Notes under the pieces: generated by a model
Seen by the model: the letters and a program-made list of their open reading frames with translations, nothing else
What the model was told of the DNA's origin: nothing
Databases searched by the model: none
Shown: positions 30,059 to 40,417 of the stretch, one piece after another
Layout of the letters: each line of letters starts with the position of its first letter
Position numbering within the stretch: the stretch's first letter is position 1
Program-made: the position numbers and the translations under genes
Assembly: GCA_024703855.1 (NCBI GenBank)
Contig: CP087965.1
Span: forward strand, 2,906,001 to 2,970,000
Direction: 5' to 3'
DNA: 64,000 nt
From: Polaromonas sp. P2-4
GTDB lineage: Bacteria; Pseudomonadota; Gammaproteobacteria; Burkholderiales; Burkholderiaceae_C

Positions 30059-31103
30059 ATGAAGCAGACACCCTACACCCGCGGACAGCAGCTCCCTGCC
30101 ATCCTGGCACAACGCATCGCCATTCTCGACGGTGCGATGGGCACCATGATCCAGCGCTTCAAGCTGAACGAAGCGCAGTACCGGGGTGAGCGCTTCAAGG
30201 ACTTTCATAAAGACGTGAAAGGCAACAACGAACTGCTGAGCCTGACGCGCCCCGACGTGATTCAGGACATCCACGAAGGCTACCTGGCCGCCGGTGCCGA
30301 CATGATTGAAACCAACACCTTTGGCGCGACCACCGTGGCGCAGGCCGACTACGACATGGCCGAGCTGGCGGTCGAGATGAACTACGAATCGGCCCGCATC
30401 GCCCGCGCCGCCTGCGACAAGTTTTCGACGCCGGACAAGCCGCGTTTTGTCGTCGGCGCCCTCGGCCCCACGCCCAAAACCGCCAGCATCAGCCCCGACG
30501 TGAACGACCCGGGCGCGCGCAACACCAGCTTTGAAGAACTGCGCAAGGCTTATTACGAGCAGACCGAGGCGCTGGTCAAGGGCGGCAGCGATGTGCTGCT
30601 GGTCGAAACCATTTTCGACACGCTGAACGCCAAAGCGGCGCTGTTTGCCATTGACGAGTATTTCGACAACTCCGGCGAGCGCCTGCCGCTCATCATCAGC
30701 GGCACCGTCACCGATGCCTCGGGCCGCATCCTGAGCGGCCAGACCGTGACCGCGTTCTGGCACAGCGTGCGCCATGCCGAGCCGCTGGCTATCGGCCTGA
30801 ACTGTGCGCTCGGTGCTGCGCTGATGCGCCCCTACATCCAGGAACTGGCACGGGTGGCGGGCGACACCTATATCAGCTGCTACCCCAATGCCGGCCTGCC
30901 CAACCCCATGAGCGACACCGGCTTTGACGAAACGCCCGACGTGACCTCGCGCCTGCTGCGTGAGTTTGCCGACGAGGGCCTGGTCAATATTGTGGGTGGC
31001 TGCTGCGGCACCACACCCGAGCACATCCAGGCCATTGCCCAAGCCGTGACACCGGTGGCCACGCGCGGTGCAGCGTGGTTTCTTTTACAAGGACGCCGCT
31101 TGA
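30059..31103 (+). CDS. metH1: Methionine synthase MetH, homocysteine-binding module
   Basis: Separate protein of about 348 residues equal to the first module of E. coli MetH, which activates homocysteine on zinc. Motifs are [49 protein letters not shown] (first zinc cysteine) and [15 protein letters not shown] (the cysteine pair). The other modules are in the gene at 31.95 kb. The literal frame runs to 31132, but one extra T at 31079-31081 is likely; without it the protein ends WFFYKDAA with a TGA at 31101-31103. A split MetH is common in Burkholderiales. A cyclic-nucleotide-domain gene sits between the halves on the other strand. Confidence 0.9.
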
Positions 31104-31150
31104 TCAAGGTGGCCAAGATCAAGCCCGATTGAGGCAGCGCGGCGCAGCCG

Positions 31151-31754
31151 TCAAGCCTGTATCGGGCGATCAATTTCCTGCTGCATGGCCTGCACCAGCT
31201 GGCTGTACATCTTGAGTTTTTCGCTGGTTTCACGCAGTCGCTCGGCAATCCGCAGTGACACGGCAAACATCAGCTTGGCGGCCGTGCGCGGTCGTCGCTG
31301 CCCAGTTTCTCGAGGGCGGCGCGCGACAAAATGGCGCAAAGCGCGTCCGTGCTCGCCGTGCAGGACGCCAGACGGGCGCGGTCATCGACCAGCCGCATTT
31401 CACCGATCAGGCTGCCCGGGCCGAGCACCGTCACGGTGACAGGCGTGCTGCGGCTGACCACAATGTTCTCCACGGTAACCTCGCCCTCCAGCAGCAGCGC
31501 CATATAGCGGGTATCGGTCTGGTCTCCTTCGGTGATGAAGGTGGTGCCCTGCAAGGATTTTGTGCGGAGTCATGTAGCTCACCACCGTGAGCGCTTCCTC
31601 GGGGCTGAGCTGCATCAGTGCGGTGGGCGCAATCAGCAGCCGGGCGGCCAACTCCCCATGCTGGAGCCTGTAACCGCCCGCATGCGCTCGTTGGGTCGCA
31701 TGGACTCCGGCGAGTTGGCGTGGCCTTTTTGGTGCCAAACAGATTTTTAAACAT
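31151..31754 (-). CDS. Cyclic-nucleotide-binding domain protein without HTH
   Basis: About 200 residues. The cNMP fold is recognisable in YMALLLEGEVTVENIVVSRS followed by VLGPGSLIGEMRLVDDRARL. A helical C-terminus follows (KLMFAVSLRIAERLRETSEK). No DNA-binding domain is visible, so this is not a full Crp/Fnr regulator. The RAxA-type arginine of a cAMP pocket is replaced by DDRARLAS, so ligand binding is uncertain. At least three indels break it, near 31290, 31547 and 31690; the proposed start is MFKNLFGTKKATPTRR. It lies antisense between the two metH genes, with no obvious link to methionine metabolism. Confidence 0.75.
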
Positions 31755-31833
31755 GGATTCCCCGGGTTTTTCTCAAGCTTATCTGCCAGGACGGCTGCAA
31801 GCCCTTACCAGCCCTTAAAATAAGGACAATACC

Positions 31834-31924
31834 CAAGGAGCGTTGCAGCGAAGCCACCGGCTCGTCAGGCTTGGGTTACAAGGGTTTTCTCTCCGAAGGC
31901 ACTTGCTGCAACGACGCTCACCTT
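31834..31924 (+). ncRNA. SAH riboswitch upstream of metH part 2
   Basis: Fits the S-adenosylhomocysteine riboswitch layout. GGAGCGTTGCAG at 31837-31848 pairs with CTGCAACGACGCTC at 31907-31920 (a bulged P1/P2 stem). The conserved core between includes CGTCAGGCTTGGGTTACA, close to the CAGGCTCGG consensus, and GCTCACC closes the element. It ends about 30 bases before the metH start. Known SAH riboswitches turn genes on when SAH is high and sit before metH or ahcY in betaproteobacteria, which fits the position exactly. Confidence 0.88.
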
Positions 31925-31953
31925 GAGTCAAAAATGGCTAAACAGGTGAGTCC

Positions 31954-34768
31954 ATGTCCGAAATTCAATCCCCGCAAACTGTTCCTCCCATGAAGCTGTC
32001 CGGCCTGGAGCCGGTCACTATTGGCGCGGACACGCTTTTCGTCAACATTGGCGAGCGCACCAACGTCACCGGCTCCAAGGCCTTCGCCCGCATGATTCTC
32101 AATGGCGAGTATGAAAAGGCGCTGGTGGTGGCGCGCCAGCAGGTGGAAAACGGCGCGCAAATCATCGACATCAACATGGACGAGGCCATGCTGGACAGCC
32201 AGGCCGCCATGGTGCGCTTTTTGAACCTGATCGCCAGCGAGCCCGACATCGCCCGCGTGCCCATCATGATCGACAGCTCCAAATGGAGCGTGATCGAAGC
32301 CGGCCTGCGCTGCATCCAGGGCAAGGGCATTGTCAATTCCATCTCGATGAAGGAAGGGCTGGAGCCTTTCAAACACCAGGCCAAGCTGCTCAAGCGCTCA
32401 GGCGCGGCCGCCGTGGTGATGGCGTTTGACGAAAAGGCCAGGCCGACACCTACCAGCGCAAGGTTGAAATCTGCGAACGTGCCTACCGCGTGCTGGTCGA
32501 TGAAGTCGGCTTTCCGCCCGAAGACATCATTTTTGACCCCAACATCTTCGCCATTGCCACCGGCATTGAAGAGCACAACAACTACGCGGTCGATTTCATC
32601 AACGCCACGCGCTGGATCAAGGCGAATCTGCCAGGCGCCAAGGTCTCCGGCGGCGTGTCCAATGTGTCGTTCAGCTTTCGCGGCAACGACCCGGTCGCGA
32701 AGCGATTCACACGGTGTTTTTGTACCATGCGATCCAGGCCGGCATGGACATGGGCATCGTCAACGCCGGCATGGTCGGAGTCTATGACGACCTGGAGCCG
32801 GTGTTGCGTGAGCGCGTCGAAGACGTGGTGCTGAATCGCCAGCCGGTCTACCAGCCGGGCGAAGCCGAACTCACGCCGAGCGAGCGCCTGATCGAAGTTG
32901 CCGAGACGGCCAAAAGCGGTGCCAAGGACGACAGCAAGAAAAACGAATGGCGCGCGCTGCCGGTGCGCCAGCGCCTGTCGCACGCGCTGGTGCATGGCAT
33001 GAACGAACACATCGTGCCCGACACCGAAGAAGTCTGGCAACTCATCAAGGCCGAAGGCGGCCGGCCGCTGCATGTGATCGAAGGCCCGCTGATGGACGGC
33101 ATGAACGTGGTCGGCGACCTGTTTGGCCAGGGCAAGATGTTCTTGCCGCAGGTGGTCAAAAGCGCCCGCGTCATGAAGCAGGCCGTGGCGCATTTGCTGC
33201 CGTACATCGAGGCCGAAAAGCTGCTGTTAGAGGCGGCTGGCGGCGACGTGAAGACCAAGGGCAAGATCATCATCGCCACCGTCAAGGGCGATGTGCACGA
33301 CATCGGCAAAAACATCGTCACCGTGGTTTTGCAGTGCAACAACTTTGAAGTCGTCAACATGGGCGTGATGGTGCCTTGCCACGAGATTCTGGCCAGAGCC
33401 AAGGTCGAGGGCGCCGACATCGTGGGACTGTCGGGCCTGATCACACCGAGTCTGGAAGAAATGCAGTACGTCGCGGCAGAGATGCAGAAAGACGAGCATT
33501 TCCGCATCAAGAAAATCCCGCTGCTGATTGGCGGTGCCACCACCAGCCGGGTGCACACGGCCGTCAAGATTTCGCCGCACTACGAAGGACCGGTGGTCTA
33601 TGTGCCCGACGCCTCGCGCAGCGTGAGCGTGGCGCAAAGCCTGCTGTCGGACCAGGCGGCCAAGTACATCGCCGAGATCAACAGCGACTACGACAAGGTG
33701 CGCACCCAGCACGCCAACAAAAAGCAGACGCCGATGTGGCCGCTGGCCAAGGCGCGTGCCAATGCTACGCGCATGGACTGGGCGAACTACACGCCGCCCG
33801 TGCCTAAATTCATTGGTCGCCGGGTCTTCAAGAACTTCGACCTGGCCGAGCTGGCGCAGTACATCGACTGGGGCCCGTTCTTCCAGACCTGGGACCTGGC
33901 GGGGCCTTTCCCGGCCATTCTGAAAGACGAAGTGGTCGGTACCGAGGCCGTGCGCGTGTATGCCGACGCGCAGCGCATGCTCAAACGCCTGATCGAGGGG
34001 CGCTGGCTCACCGCCAGTGGCGTGATGGCGTTGTTGCCGGCCAACAGCGTGGGTGACGACATCGAGATCTACACCGACGAGTCGCGCAGCGAGGTGGCCA
34101 TGACCTGGTACGGCCTGCGCCAGCAGGCGGAAAACCGCCGTGGACGGCGTCATGCGCCCCAGCCGCTGCCTGGCTGATTTCGTGGCGCCCAAGTTGCTTA
34201 CTCCTGAATTGATAGCTGCTCGCGCCCGTGGAATAGGGGCGGGAGGCCAAAATGACTCAAAAATCGCCGATTACATCGGTGTTTTTGCCGTCACCGCAGG
34301 TCTGGGCGCCGAGAAGAAGGAAAAGTACTTCATGGACGACCATGACGACTACTCGTCCATCATGCTCAAGGCCCTGGCCGACCGGCTGGCCGAGGCCTTT
34401 GCCGAAGCCCTGCACCAGCGTGTGCGCAAGGACCTGTGGGGCTATGTGCCGGCCGAGTCGCTGGACAGCGAGGCGCTGATTGCCGAAAAATACCAGGGCA
34501 TACGCCCGGCACCGGGCTACCCGGCCTGCCCCGACCACAGCGTGAAAAAGAGATGTTCGAGCTGCTCAAGGCCGACGAGATCGGCATGGCGCTGACGGAA
34601 AGCCTGGCCATGACCCCGGCGGCCAGCGTCAGCGGTTTTTACCTGAGCCATCCCGACAGCGTTTATTTCAACGTCGGCAAGATCGGCGACGACCAGCTGC
34701 AGGACCTCGCCAAGCGGCGCGGTGTCAAGGCCGAGGATTTGCAGCGCTTGCTGGCGCCCAATCTGTAA
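31954..34768 (+). CDS. metH: Methionine synthase MetH, folate, cobalamin and activation modules
   Basis: About 938 residues. Order: pterin-binding barrel ([35 protein letters not shown]); cobalamin cap and Rossmann domain with the cobalt-ligand histidine in [12 protein letters not shown] and [13 protein letters not shown]; and a C-terminal SAM-activation domain ([33 protein letters not shown]). It works with the separate homocysteine module upstream. Four indels break the frame, near 32440, 32695, 34135 and 34548. The start ATG 31954 follows AGGTGAG and the riboswitch. In the activation domain, between LADFVAPK and [12 protein letters not shown], about 20 extra residues ([18 protein letters not shown]) are encoded by a family A repeat. 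Confidence 0.95.
34197..34262 (+). repeat. Repeat family A copy inside metH
   Basis: GCTTACTCCTGAATTGATAG, CTGCTCGCGCCCGTGGAATA, then GGGGCGGGAGGCC: a family A element lying wholly within the coding frame of the MetH activation domain. Flanking residues on both sides are in the same frame, so the insertion is a multiple of three. Confidence 0.85.
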
Positions 34769-34935
34769 GGCTTGTCCCGGGGGAGCTTTACTTTGCGTTG
34801 ACCGAAGCATGGCCCGCGTTTACAAAAAGACACGCGGTATTGCGCCGGGTTGTGTACCTTTGGGCTGTTTCGGGCGTTCTGAATCAGTGAACGCTACAAG
34901 TGGACAACCCACAACAACCAAGGAAAGAGCTAGTC

Positions 34936-35670
34936 ATGAACACCCCTGTTGATCTTATCCAGCCTGGCCAGCAGCCCGCGTCGTCGGGCAACAAACCGCT
35001 GTGGGCGGCGGTCGGCGTGCTCAGCGTGGCCGTGCTCGCCATGGGCGGCGCCATGATTTACAACCAGCGCGCGCCCGCTCCGGCGCCCACGGTGGCGGCC
35101 CTCAGCGCGCCACAAGCCGCTCCCCGTGCCGCAGCTTGCGGCGCCCGCTGCGTCCGCCAATGCGGCCGATGACCTGATTGAAAAACCAGCGGCGGCACCC
35201 GCCAAGCCCGCGCCCGCTCCGGCCAAAAAGTGGTCAAACCCGTGCCCAGACCGGCACCCGCACCGAGCTATTCGGGTGTCTCACCTGCGCCATCTCCTTA
35301 TCCCGCCCCTGCGCCTGCTGTGGCGGCAGCGCCGGTGTGCGCCGTGTGTGGGGTGGTCGAGTCGGTGACGCCGGTGGAGCGGTCCGCCAAACCGGATGGC
35401 CCCGGCGTAGGCGCTGTGGCGGGCGGTGTGCTGGGTGCCGTGCTGGGCAACCAGGTGGGCCATGGCAATGGCCGTGCGGCGGCCACCATTCTGGGCGCGG
35501 TCGGTGGCGGCTTTGCCGGCAATGCGATTGAAGGCCAGGTGCGCAAAGTCACCGTTTACCAGGTAGGTGTCCGCATGGAAGACGGCTCGCACCGTACCAT
35601 GGAAATTGCGCAGGCCCCCAGAGTGGGTAGCCGCGTCACGGTAGAGGGCGCTAACCTTCGCCTTCAGTAA
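34936..35670 (+). CDS. Glycine-zipper 2TM-domain membrane protein
   Basis: About 245 residues. An N-terminal membrane anchor (LWAAVGVLSVAVLAMGGAMI) is followed by a long Ala/Pro-rich linker. The C-terminal glycine zipper is VGAVAGGVLGAVLGNQVGHG then ILGAVGGGFAGNAIEG, as in SlyB/17-kDa-antigen type envelope proteins. Likely inner-membrane anchored with the zipper domain in the periplasm. Two indels occur, near 35125-35140 and at the A run 35224-35228. ATG 34936 follows AGGAAAGAG. Role unknown; related proteins are linked to envelope integrity. Confidence 0.8.
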
Positions 35671-35705
35671 ATGGCTGTGCCTGCGCGCGCACTAGCGCCG
35701 CAGCT

Positions 35706-37252
35706 TCAATGCGCCGCTTTCAGCGCCCGCCGGTACTGCACCGCCTCAGCTACGTGCGTGACCTGCACAGTGGCTGCCCCAGCCAGGTCGGCAATGGTTC
35801 TGGCCACTTTCAGGCAGCGATGGATACCGCGGCCCGACCAACCCAGCCGGGCTGCGGCGGTGTTCAAAAATTTCGCCGCCGCTGGGTCAAGCTGGCACTG
35901 CGCATCAATCGCCTGGCCTTCCAGCGCCTGGTTGGTGCTGCCCTGCCGCGTGATGGCGCGGTTTCTAGCCTTGACCACCCGGTCCCTGATGGAGGCACTG
36001 GCCTCACCGGGCGGCGTGTTCACCAGCTCATCGGCCGCCAGGCTACCTACTTCCACATGCAGGTCAATCCGGTCCAGCAGCGGGCCGCTGAGCTTGCCCT
36101 GGTAACGCGAGACCTGATCAGGTGAGCAGCGGCAGGCCCGCAGGTTGGAGCCCAGGTAGCCGCAAGGGCAGGGGTTCATGGCGGCGACGAGCTGAAAGCG
36201 GGCCGGAAACTCGGCGCGATGCGCCGCCCGCGAGATCGTGATGGTGCCGGACTCCAGCGGCTCACGCAGGGCTTCCAGTGCGGCCCTTGGAAATTCAGGC
36301 AATTCATCCAGAAACAGCACACCCCGGTGCGCCAGAGAAATTTCACCGGGGCGCGGGGGTGAGCCGCCACCCACCAGCGCCACGGCACTGGCCGTGTGGT
36401 GCGGCGCACAGGTCGGCCGCACGGCCCAGTTTTCCAGCGCAAAGCGTCCACCCAGCGATGCGACGGCCGCGCTTTCAAGCGCTTCCTGCGTCGTCATGGC
36501 GGGCAGGAGGCCGGCAAAGCGCTGTGCCAGCATGGATTTGCCGGAGCCGGGCGCGCCCATCATCAACACACTGTGCCCGCCGGCGGCGCGCAATTTCCAG
36601 CGCCCGACGGGCGGCGGCCTGGCCTTTCACGTCGGCCAGATCCGGGTAGTCGGGTGGGCGCTGGGTGGTGATGGGCTCAATGCGCGTCCAGCCGTCCAGC
36701 AACTCTGGCGTCGTGTCGCCGGGCAAAAACTGCCTGACCACGTCCAGCAAATGGTGGGCGCGGTAAATCTCGGCATCGGGAACCAGCGCCGCTTCCTGGG
36801 CGCTGCCTTCGGGTAACACCAGTTTGGGCTGACCTTCGCCCGACTTGCGGGCGTGATGGGCCAGCGCCAGACTCATGGCCAGCGCGCCTCTGACGGGCCG
36901 CAAATCGCCGCCCAGCGACAACTCTCCCCGCAAACTCGTAGCCTTTTAGCTTGCGTGCATCGAGCTGGCCGCTGGCGGCCAGAATGCCCAGGGCAATCGG
37001 CAAGTCAAAGCGGCCGGAATCCTTGGGCAGATCGGCAGGCGCCAGGTTCACCGTGATGCGTTTATTGGCCGGAAACTCCAGTCCGGTGTTCTGAATGGCT
37101 GAGCGCACCCGTTCGCGTGCTTCTTTCACCTCGGTTTCCGCCAGCCCAACCAGCGTGAAGCTGGGCAGCCCGTTGGCCAGATGCACCTCGACGCATACGG
37201 GTCGCGCTTCCAGGCCCAACAAGGCACGACTGTGCACTAAAGACAAGCTCAT
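35706..37252 (-). CDS. comM: Mg-chelatase-like AAA ATPase ComM (YifB)
   Basis: About 516 residues. An N-terminal Lon-protease-like domain (VCVEVHLANGLPSFTLVGLA) is followed by a Mg-chelatase AAA module with Walker A MMGAPGSGKSMLAQR and Walker B GVLFLDELPEF. Next come the cysteine-rich MNPCPCGYLGSNLRACRC segment and a C-terminal helical domain. ComM drives branch migration of single-stranded DNA during natural transformation. Two indels break the frame, near 36930 and 36595. The start at 37252 lies about 20 bp from the NtrC-like sites of the divergent nitrogen operon. Confidence 0.92.
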
Positions 37253-37271
37253 TCAGGGACTCCCTTTTAAA

Positions 37272-37310
37272 TGCGCCAAAGTTGTGCGTTTTGTGCGCCA
37301 ATTTGGTGCT
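37272..37310. promoter_or_regulatory. Tandem NtrC-type enhancer sites
   Basis: Two 17-mers match the NtrC pattern GCAC-N7-GTGC with one change each: TGCGCCAAAGTTGTGCG (37272-37288) and TGCGCCAATTTGGTGCT (37294-37310). Their centres are 22 bp apart, two helical turns, as needed for cooperative binding. They lie about 80-120 bp upstream of the -24/-12 promoter. Confidence 0.75.
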
Positions 37311-37389
37311 TTGTGTATTTTTGTGGCTTTACCTGTAACGTGACAGTATTACAAATGGAAGACCGGGCAGACCTCAGGCAGCAAAGTTT

Positions 37390-37405
37390 TGGCACGGTAC
37401 ATGCT
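37390..37405 (+). promoter_or_regulatory. Sigma54 (-24/-12) promoter of porin-glnK-amtB
   Basis: TGGCACGGTACATGCT fits TGGCAC-N5-TTGC with one mismatch. The invariant GG (37391-37392) and GC (37403-37404) have exactly ten bases between them. Transcription would start near 37416, 29 bases before the porin ATG. Confidence 0.8.
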
Positions 37406-37444
37406 AAGAAGGTTTCGTCCAAGTTCAATAACACCGGAGTTTTC

Positions 37445-38249
37445 ATGAAATCCACGTCTGCAAAAGTCGCCCTCGCTGCCTCTCTCGTTCTGTCCGGCAG
37501 CGCTTTCTGCCCAGACCGCCACGCCGGCTGCAGCGCCTGCAGCATCGCCGCTGACCTTCAATATTGCCCTGACCAGCAATTACAAGTTCCGTGGTCAGGA
37601 CCAGGACGTGGGTAAAACTCGGGCCTTCAAGCCTGCTCTTCAAGGCGGCGTTGACTACGCGTTCGACAACGGGTTTTATCTGGGCAACTGGAACTCCACG
37701 ATCAACTGGACCAAGTACCTGCCTTCTGGCAACAACAGCAGCGTTGAAGTCGATCTTTATGGTGGCTACAAATTCAAGGCCGGCCCCCTCGACATGGATG
37801 TGGGCGCACTGACCTACCTCTATCCGGGTGCCAGCGGCGCCAACACGACCGAGGTCTACCTCGGTGCCGCTTACGGCCCGGTCAGCGCCAAGTACTCACG
37901 TACCGTTTCCAAGGGCTACTTTGGCATTGGCAAGGAATTCCTGAATGGGCAAGGCCGCGGCACGGGCTATCTGAGCCTGGGTTTTGCGCAGGAAGTGATG
38001 CCTAAAGTGACCCTCAAGGCCTCCGTCGGCTTTACCGACTTCAAGGGCGGTGCCAACGCCGCCGGTATTCCTGACTATATGGACTACAGCGTGGGCGCAG
38101 GCTACGATCTGGGCGACGGCTTGACCTTGTCGGGCGCTGTCGTCGGTGGCAACAAGAAGTCCAGCTTCCTCTACCCTGCCTCGGTGGACACCAGCGGCAA
38201 ATCCATCAACAAAAGCACTTTGGTCGTCATGCTGACCAAAGCCCTGTAA
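37445..38249 (+). CDS. TorF-family putative outer-membrane porin
   Basis: About 267 residues. The signal peptide MKSTSAKVALAASLVLSGSA ends in FAQ. The mature part begins LTFNIALTSNYKFRGQDQD, the family signature, and alternates short beta strands (YLGNWNSTINWTKYL, VDLYGGYKFKAGPLDMD) to a C-terminal TLVVMLTKAL. An extra base near 37505-37510 shifts the frame just after the signal peptide. It is first in an operon with glnK and amtB behind a sigma54 promoter, so a role in admitting nitrogen compounds across the outer membrane is likely (inference). An imperfect hairpin (GGGTGCAGC / GCTGCAACCC) lies at about 38260-38285 before glnK. Confidence 0.88.
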
Positions 38250-38650
<401 letters not shown>

Positions 38651-38690
38651 GGCCTCATCCCTTTATAAGCCTATAAAAGAGAACACAGAC

Positions 38691-40238
38691 ATGAAAAAAC
38701 TACTTGCCTCCCTTGCTTTGGGATTGAGTTTGCTGACCGGTGGCGCGGCCGTACTGGCGCAGGCCCCCGCTGTGGCACCTGCCGCATCAGCGGCCGCTGA
38801 GGCCAAACCTGCAGACACGGCAGCTCCGGCTACCGCAGCAGCACCAGCGACTGCCGCTGCTGCGGCCGCACCGGCTGCAGCACCTGCCGCCGCAGCGGCA
38901 CCCGTCCCCAACAAGGGTGACACCGCCTGGATGATGGTTTCCACCTTGCTGGTGATTTTGATGACCGTGCCCGGCCTGGCGCTGTTTTACGGCGGCCTGG
39001 TTCGCAGCAAGAACATGCTGTCGGTGCTGATGCAGATCATGGTGACCTTCTCGATGATCATCGTGTTGTGGTTCATCTACGGCTACAGCCTGGCGTTCAC
39101 CGAGGGCAATGCCTTTTTTGGCGGCTTTGACCGGCTGTTCATGAAAGGCATCTGGGACAACGCCGCAGGCAGCTTCGTTAACGCTGCAACCTTCAGCAAA
39201 GGTGTGGTGATTCCTGAAATCGTGTTTGCCGCTTTCCAGGCGACGTTTGCCGCCATTACCTGCTCACTGATCGTCGGTGCCTTTGCAGAACGCATCAAGT
39301 TCTCGGCCGTACTGCTGTTCATGGCGATCTGGTTCACCTTCAGCTACGCCCCCATGGCCCACATGGTGTGGTACTGGATGGGCCCTGATGCCTACACCGG
39401 CAAAGAAGTGGTGGACGCCATGACCGGCAAGGCCGGTTACATCTGGCAGATGGGCGCGCTTGACTTCGCAGGCGGCACGGTGGTGCACATCAACGCCGCT
39501 GTGGCCGGTCTGGTCGGTGCTTACATGGTTGGCAAACGTATCGGTTATGGCAAGGAATCCATGGCGCCTCACAGCCTGACGCTGACCATGGTCGGTGCGG
39601 CACTGCTGTGGGTGGGCTGGTTCGGTTTCAACGCCGGCTCTGCGCTGGAAGCCAATGGCTTTGCGGCACTGGCCTTCATCAACACCCTGGGTGCCACCGC
39701 CGCGGCCGTGCTGGCCTGGTGTGTCGGCGAAGCGCTGATGAAAGGCAAGGCTTCAATGCTGGGTGCGGCTTCCGGCGCGGTGGCGGGCCTCGTGGCCATC
39801 ACGCCAGCCGCCGGCAACGTCGGTATCGGCGGCGGCCTGGTGATTGGCCTGGTGGCGGGTTTTGCCTGCCTCTGGGGTGTCAACGGACTGAAGAAAATGC
39901 TGGGTGCAGACGACTCGCTTGACGTGTTTGGCGTACATGGCATCGGCGGTATCCTGGGTGCCCTGCTGACCGGCGTGTTCAACTCGCCAAGCCTGGGCGG
40001 CCCCGGCTATGTGGCTGACTGGGTCACGGCCAGCATGGTCACCGCCGCAGACTACTCCATCGTTTCGCAAGTCATCGTGCAGGCCAAGGCCGTGCTGATC
40101 ACCATCGTCTGGTCGGGCGTGGTCTCCTTCATCGCCTACAAGATTGTTGACCTGACGATCGGCCTGCGCGTGAGCGAAGAAGACGAACGCGAAGGCCTGG
40201 ACATCACCTCACACGGTGAAACCGCCTACAGCCGCTGA
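38691..40238 (+). CDS. amtB: Ammonium transporter AmtB
   Basis: Intact, 515 residues. A cleavable signal (MKKLLASLALGLSLLTGGAA) precedes an unusually long Ala/Pro-rich segment (about residues 25-75). Eleven transmembrane helices follow from DTAWMMVSTLLVILMTVPGL. The pore twin histidines are in VVHINAAVAGLVG and VFGVHGIGGILGAL, and GLALFYGGLVRSKNMLS is the family signature. The inner-membrane trimer conducts ammonia. It sits 40 bp after glnK and is closed by a strong terminator. Confidence 0.97.
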   Translation: MKKLLASLALGLSLLTGGAAVLAQAPAVAPAASAAAEAKPADTAAPATAAAPATAAAAAAPAAAPAAAAAPVPNKGDTAWMMVSTLLVILMTVPGLALFYGGLVRSKNMLSVLMQIMVTFSMIIVLWFIYGYSLAFTEGNAFFGGFDRLFMKGIWDNAAGSFVNAATFSKGVVIPEIVFAAFQATFAAITCSLIVGAFAERIKFSAVLLFMAIWFTFSYAPMAHMVWYWMGPDAYTGKEVVDAMTGKAGYIWQMGALDFAGGTVVHINAAVAGLVGAYMVGKRIGYGKESMAPHSLTLTMVGAALLWVGWFGFNAGSALEANGFAALAFINTLGATAAAVLAWCVGEALMKGKASMLGAASGAVAGLVAITPAAGNVGIGGGLVIGLVAGFACLWGVNGLKKMLGADDSLDVFGVHGIGGILGALLTGVFNSPSLGGPGYVADWVTASMVTAADYSIVSQVIVQAKAVLITIVWSGVVSFIAYKIVDLTIGLRVSEEDEREGLDITSHGETAYSR

Positions 40239-40303
40239 TAGTGGAATAACTGGACTGCGCCAAAAGCAGTCCTTTGATTGACGAGAATCTCCTTTGGATG
40301 TTC

Positions 40304-40340
40304 AGCCCGCTGGTTGCAAAGCCAGCGGGCTATTTTTTTT
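40304..40340 (+). terminator. Rho-independent terminator after amtB
   Basis: AGCCCGCTGG (40304-40313) pairs perfectly with CCAGCGGGCT (40322-40331) across an 8-base loop, followed by ATTTTTTTT. It ends the porin-glnK-amtB transcript. Confidence 0.95.
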
Positions 40341-40417
40341 GCCTGTATTGTCTGTTTTGTCAGGCGATTTGCGTATCCTGTTTGTATATTCAGCAAAAAA
40401 GATTCAGGACGATGTGT

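Noticed and set aside
31151-31754. Crp/Fnr transcription factor
   Set aside because: The cyclic-nucleotide fold is present but no helix-turn-helix follows; the C-terminus is helical and ends without a DNA-binding motif.
30059-34768. Split metH as an artefact of frameshifts in one long gene
   Set aside because: The two parts are separated by a complete opposite-strand gene and a riboswitch, so the split is a real gene arrangement.
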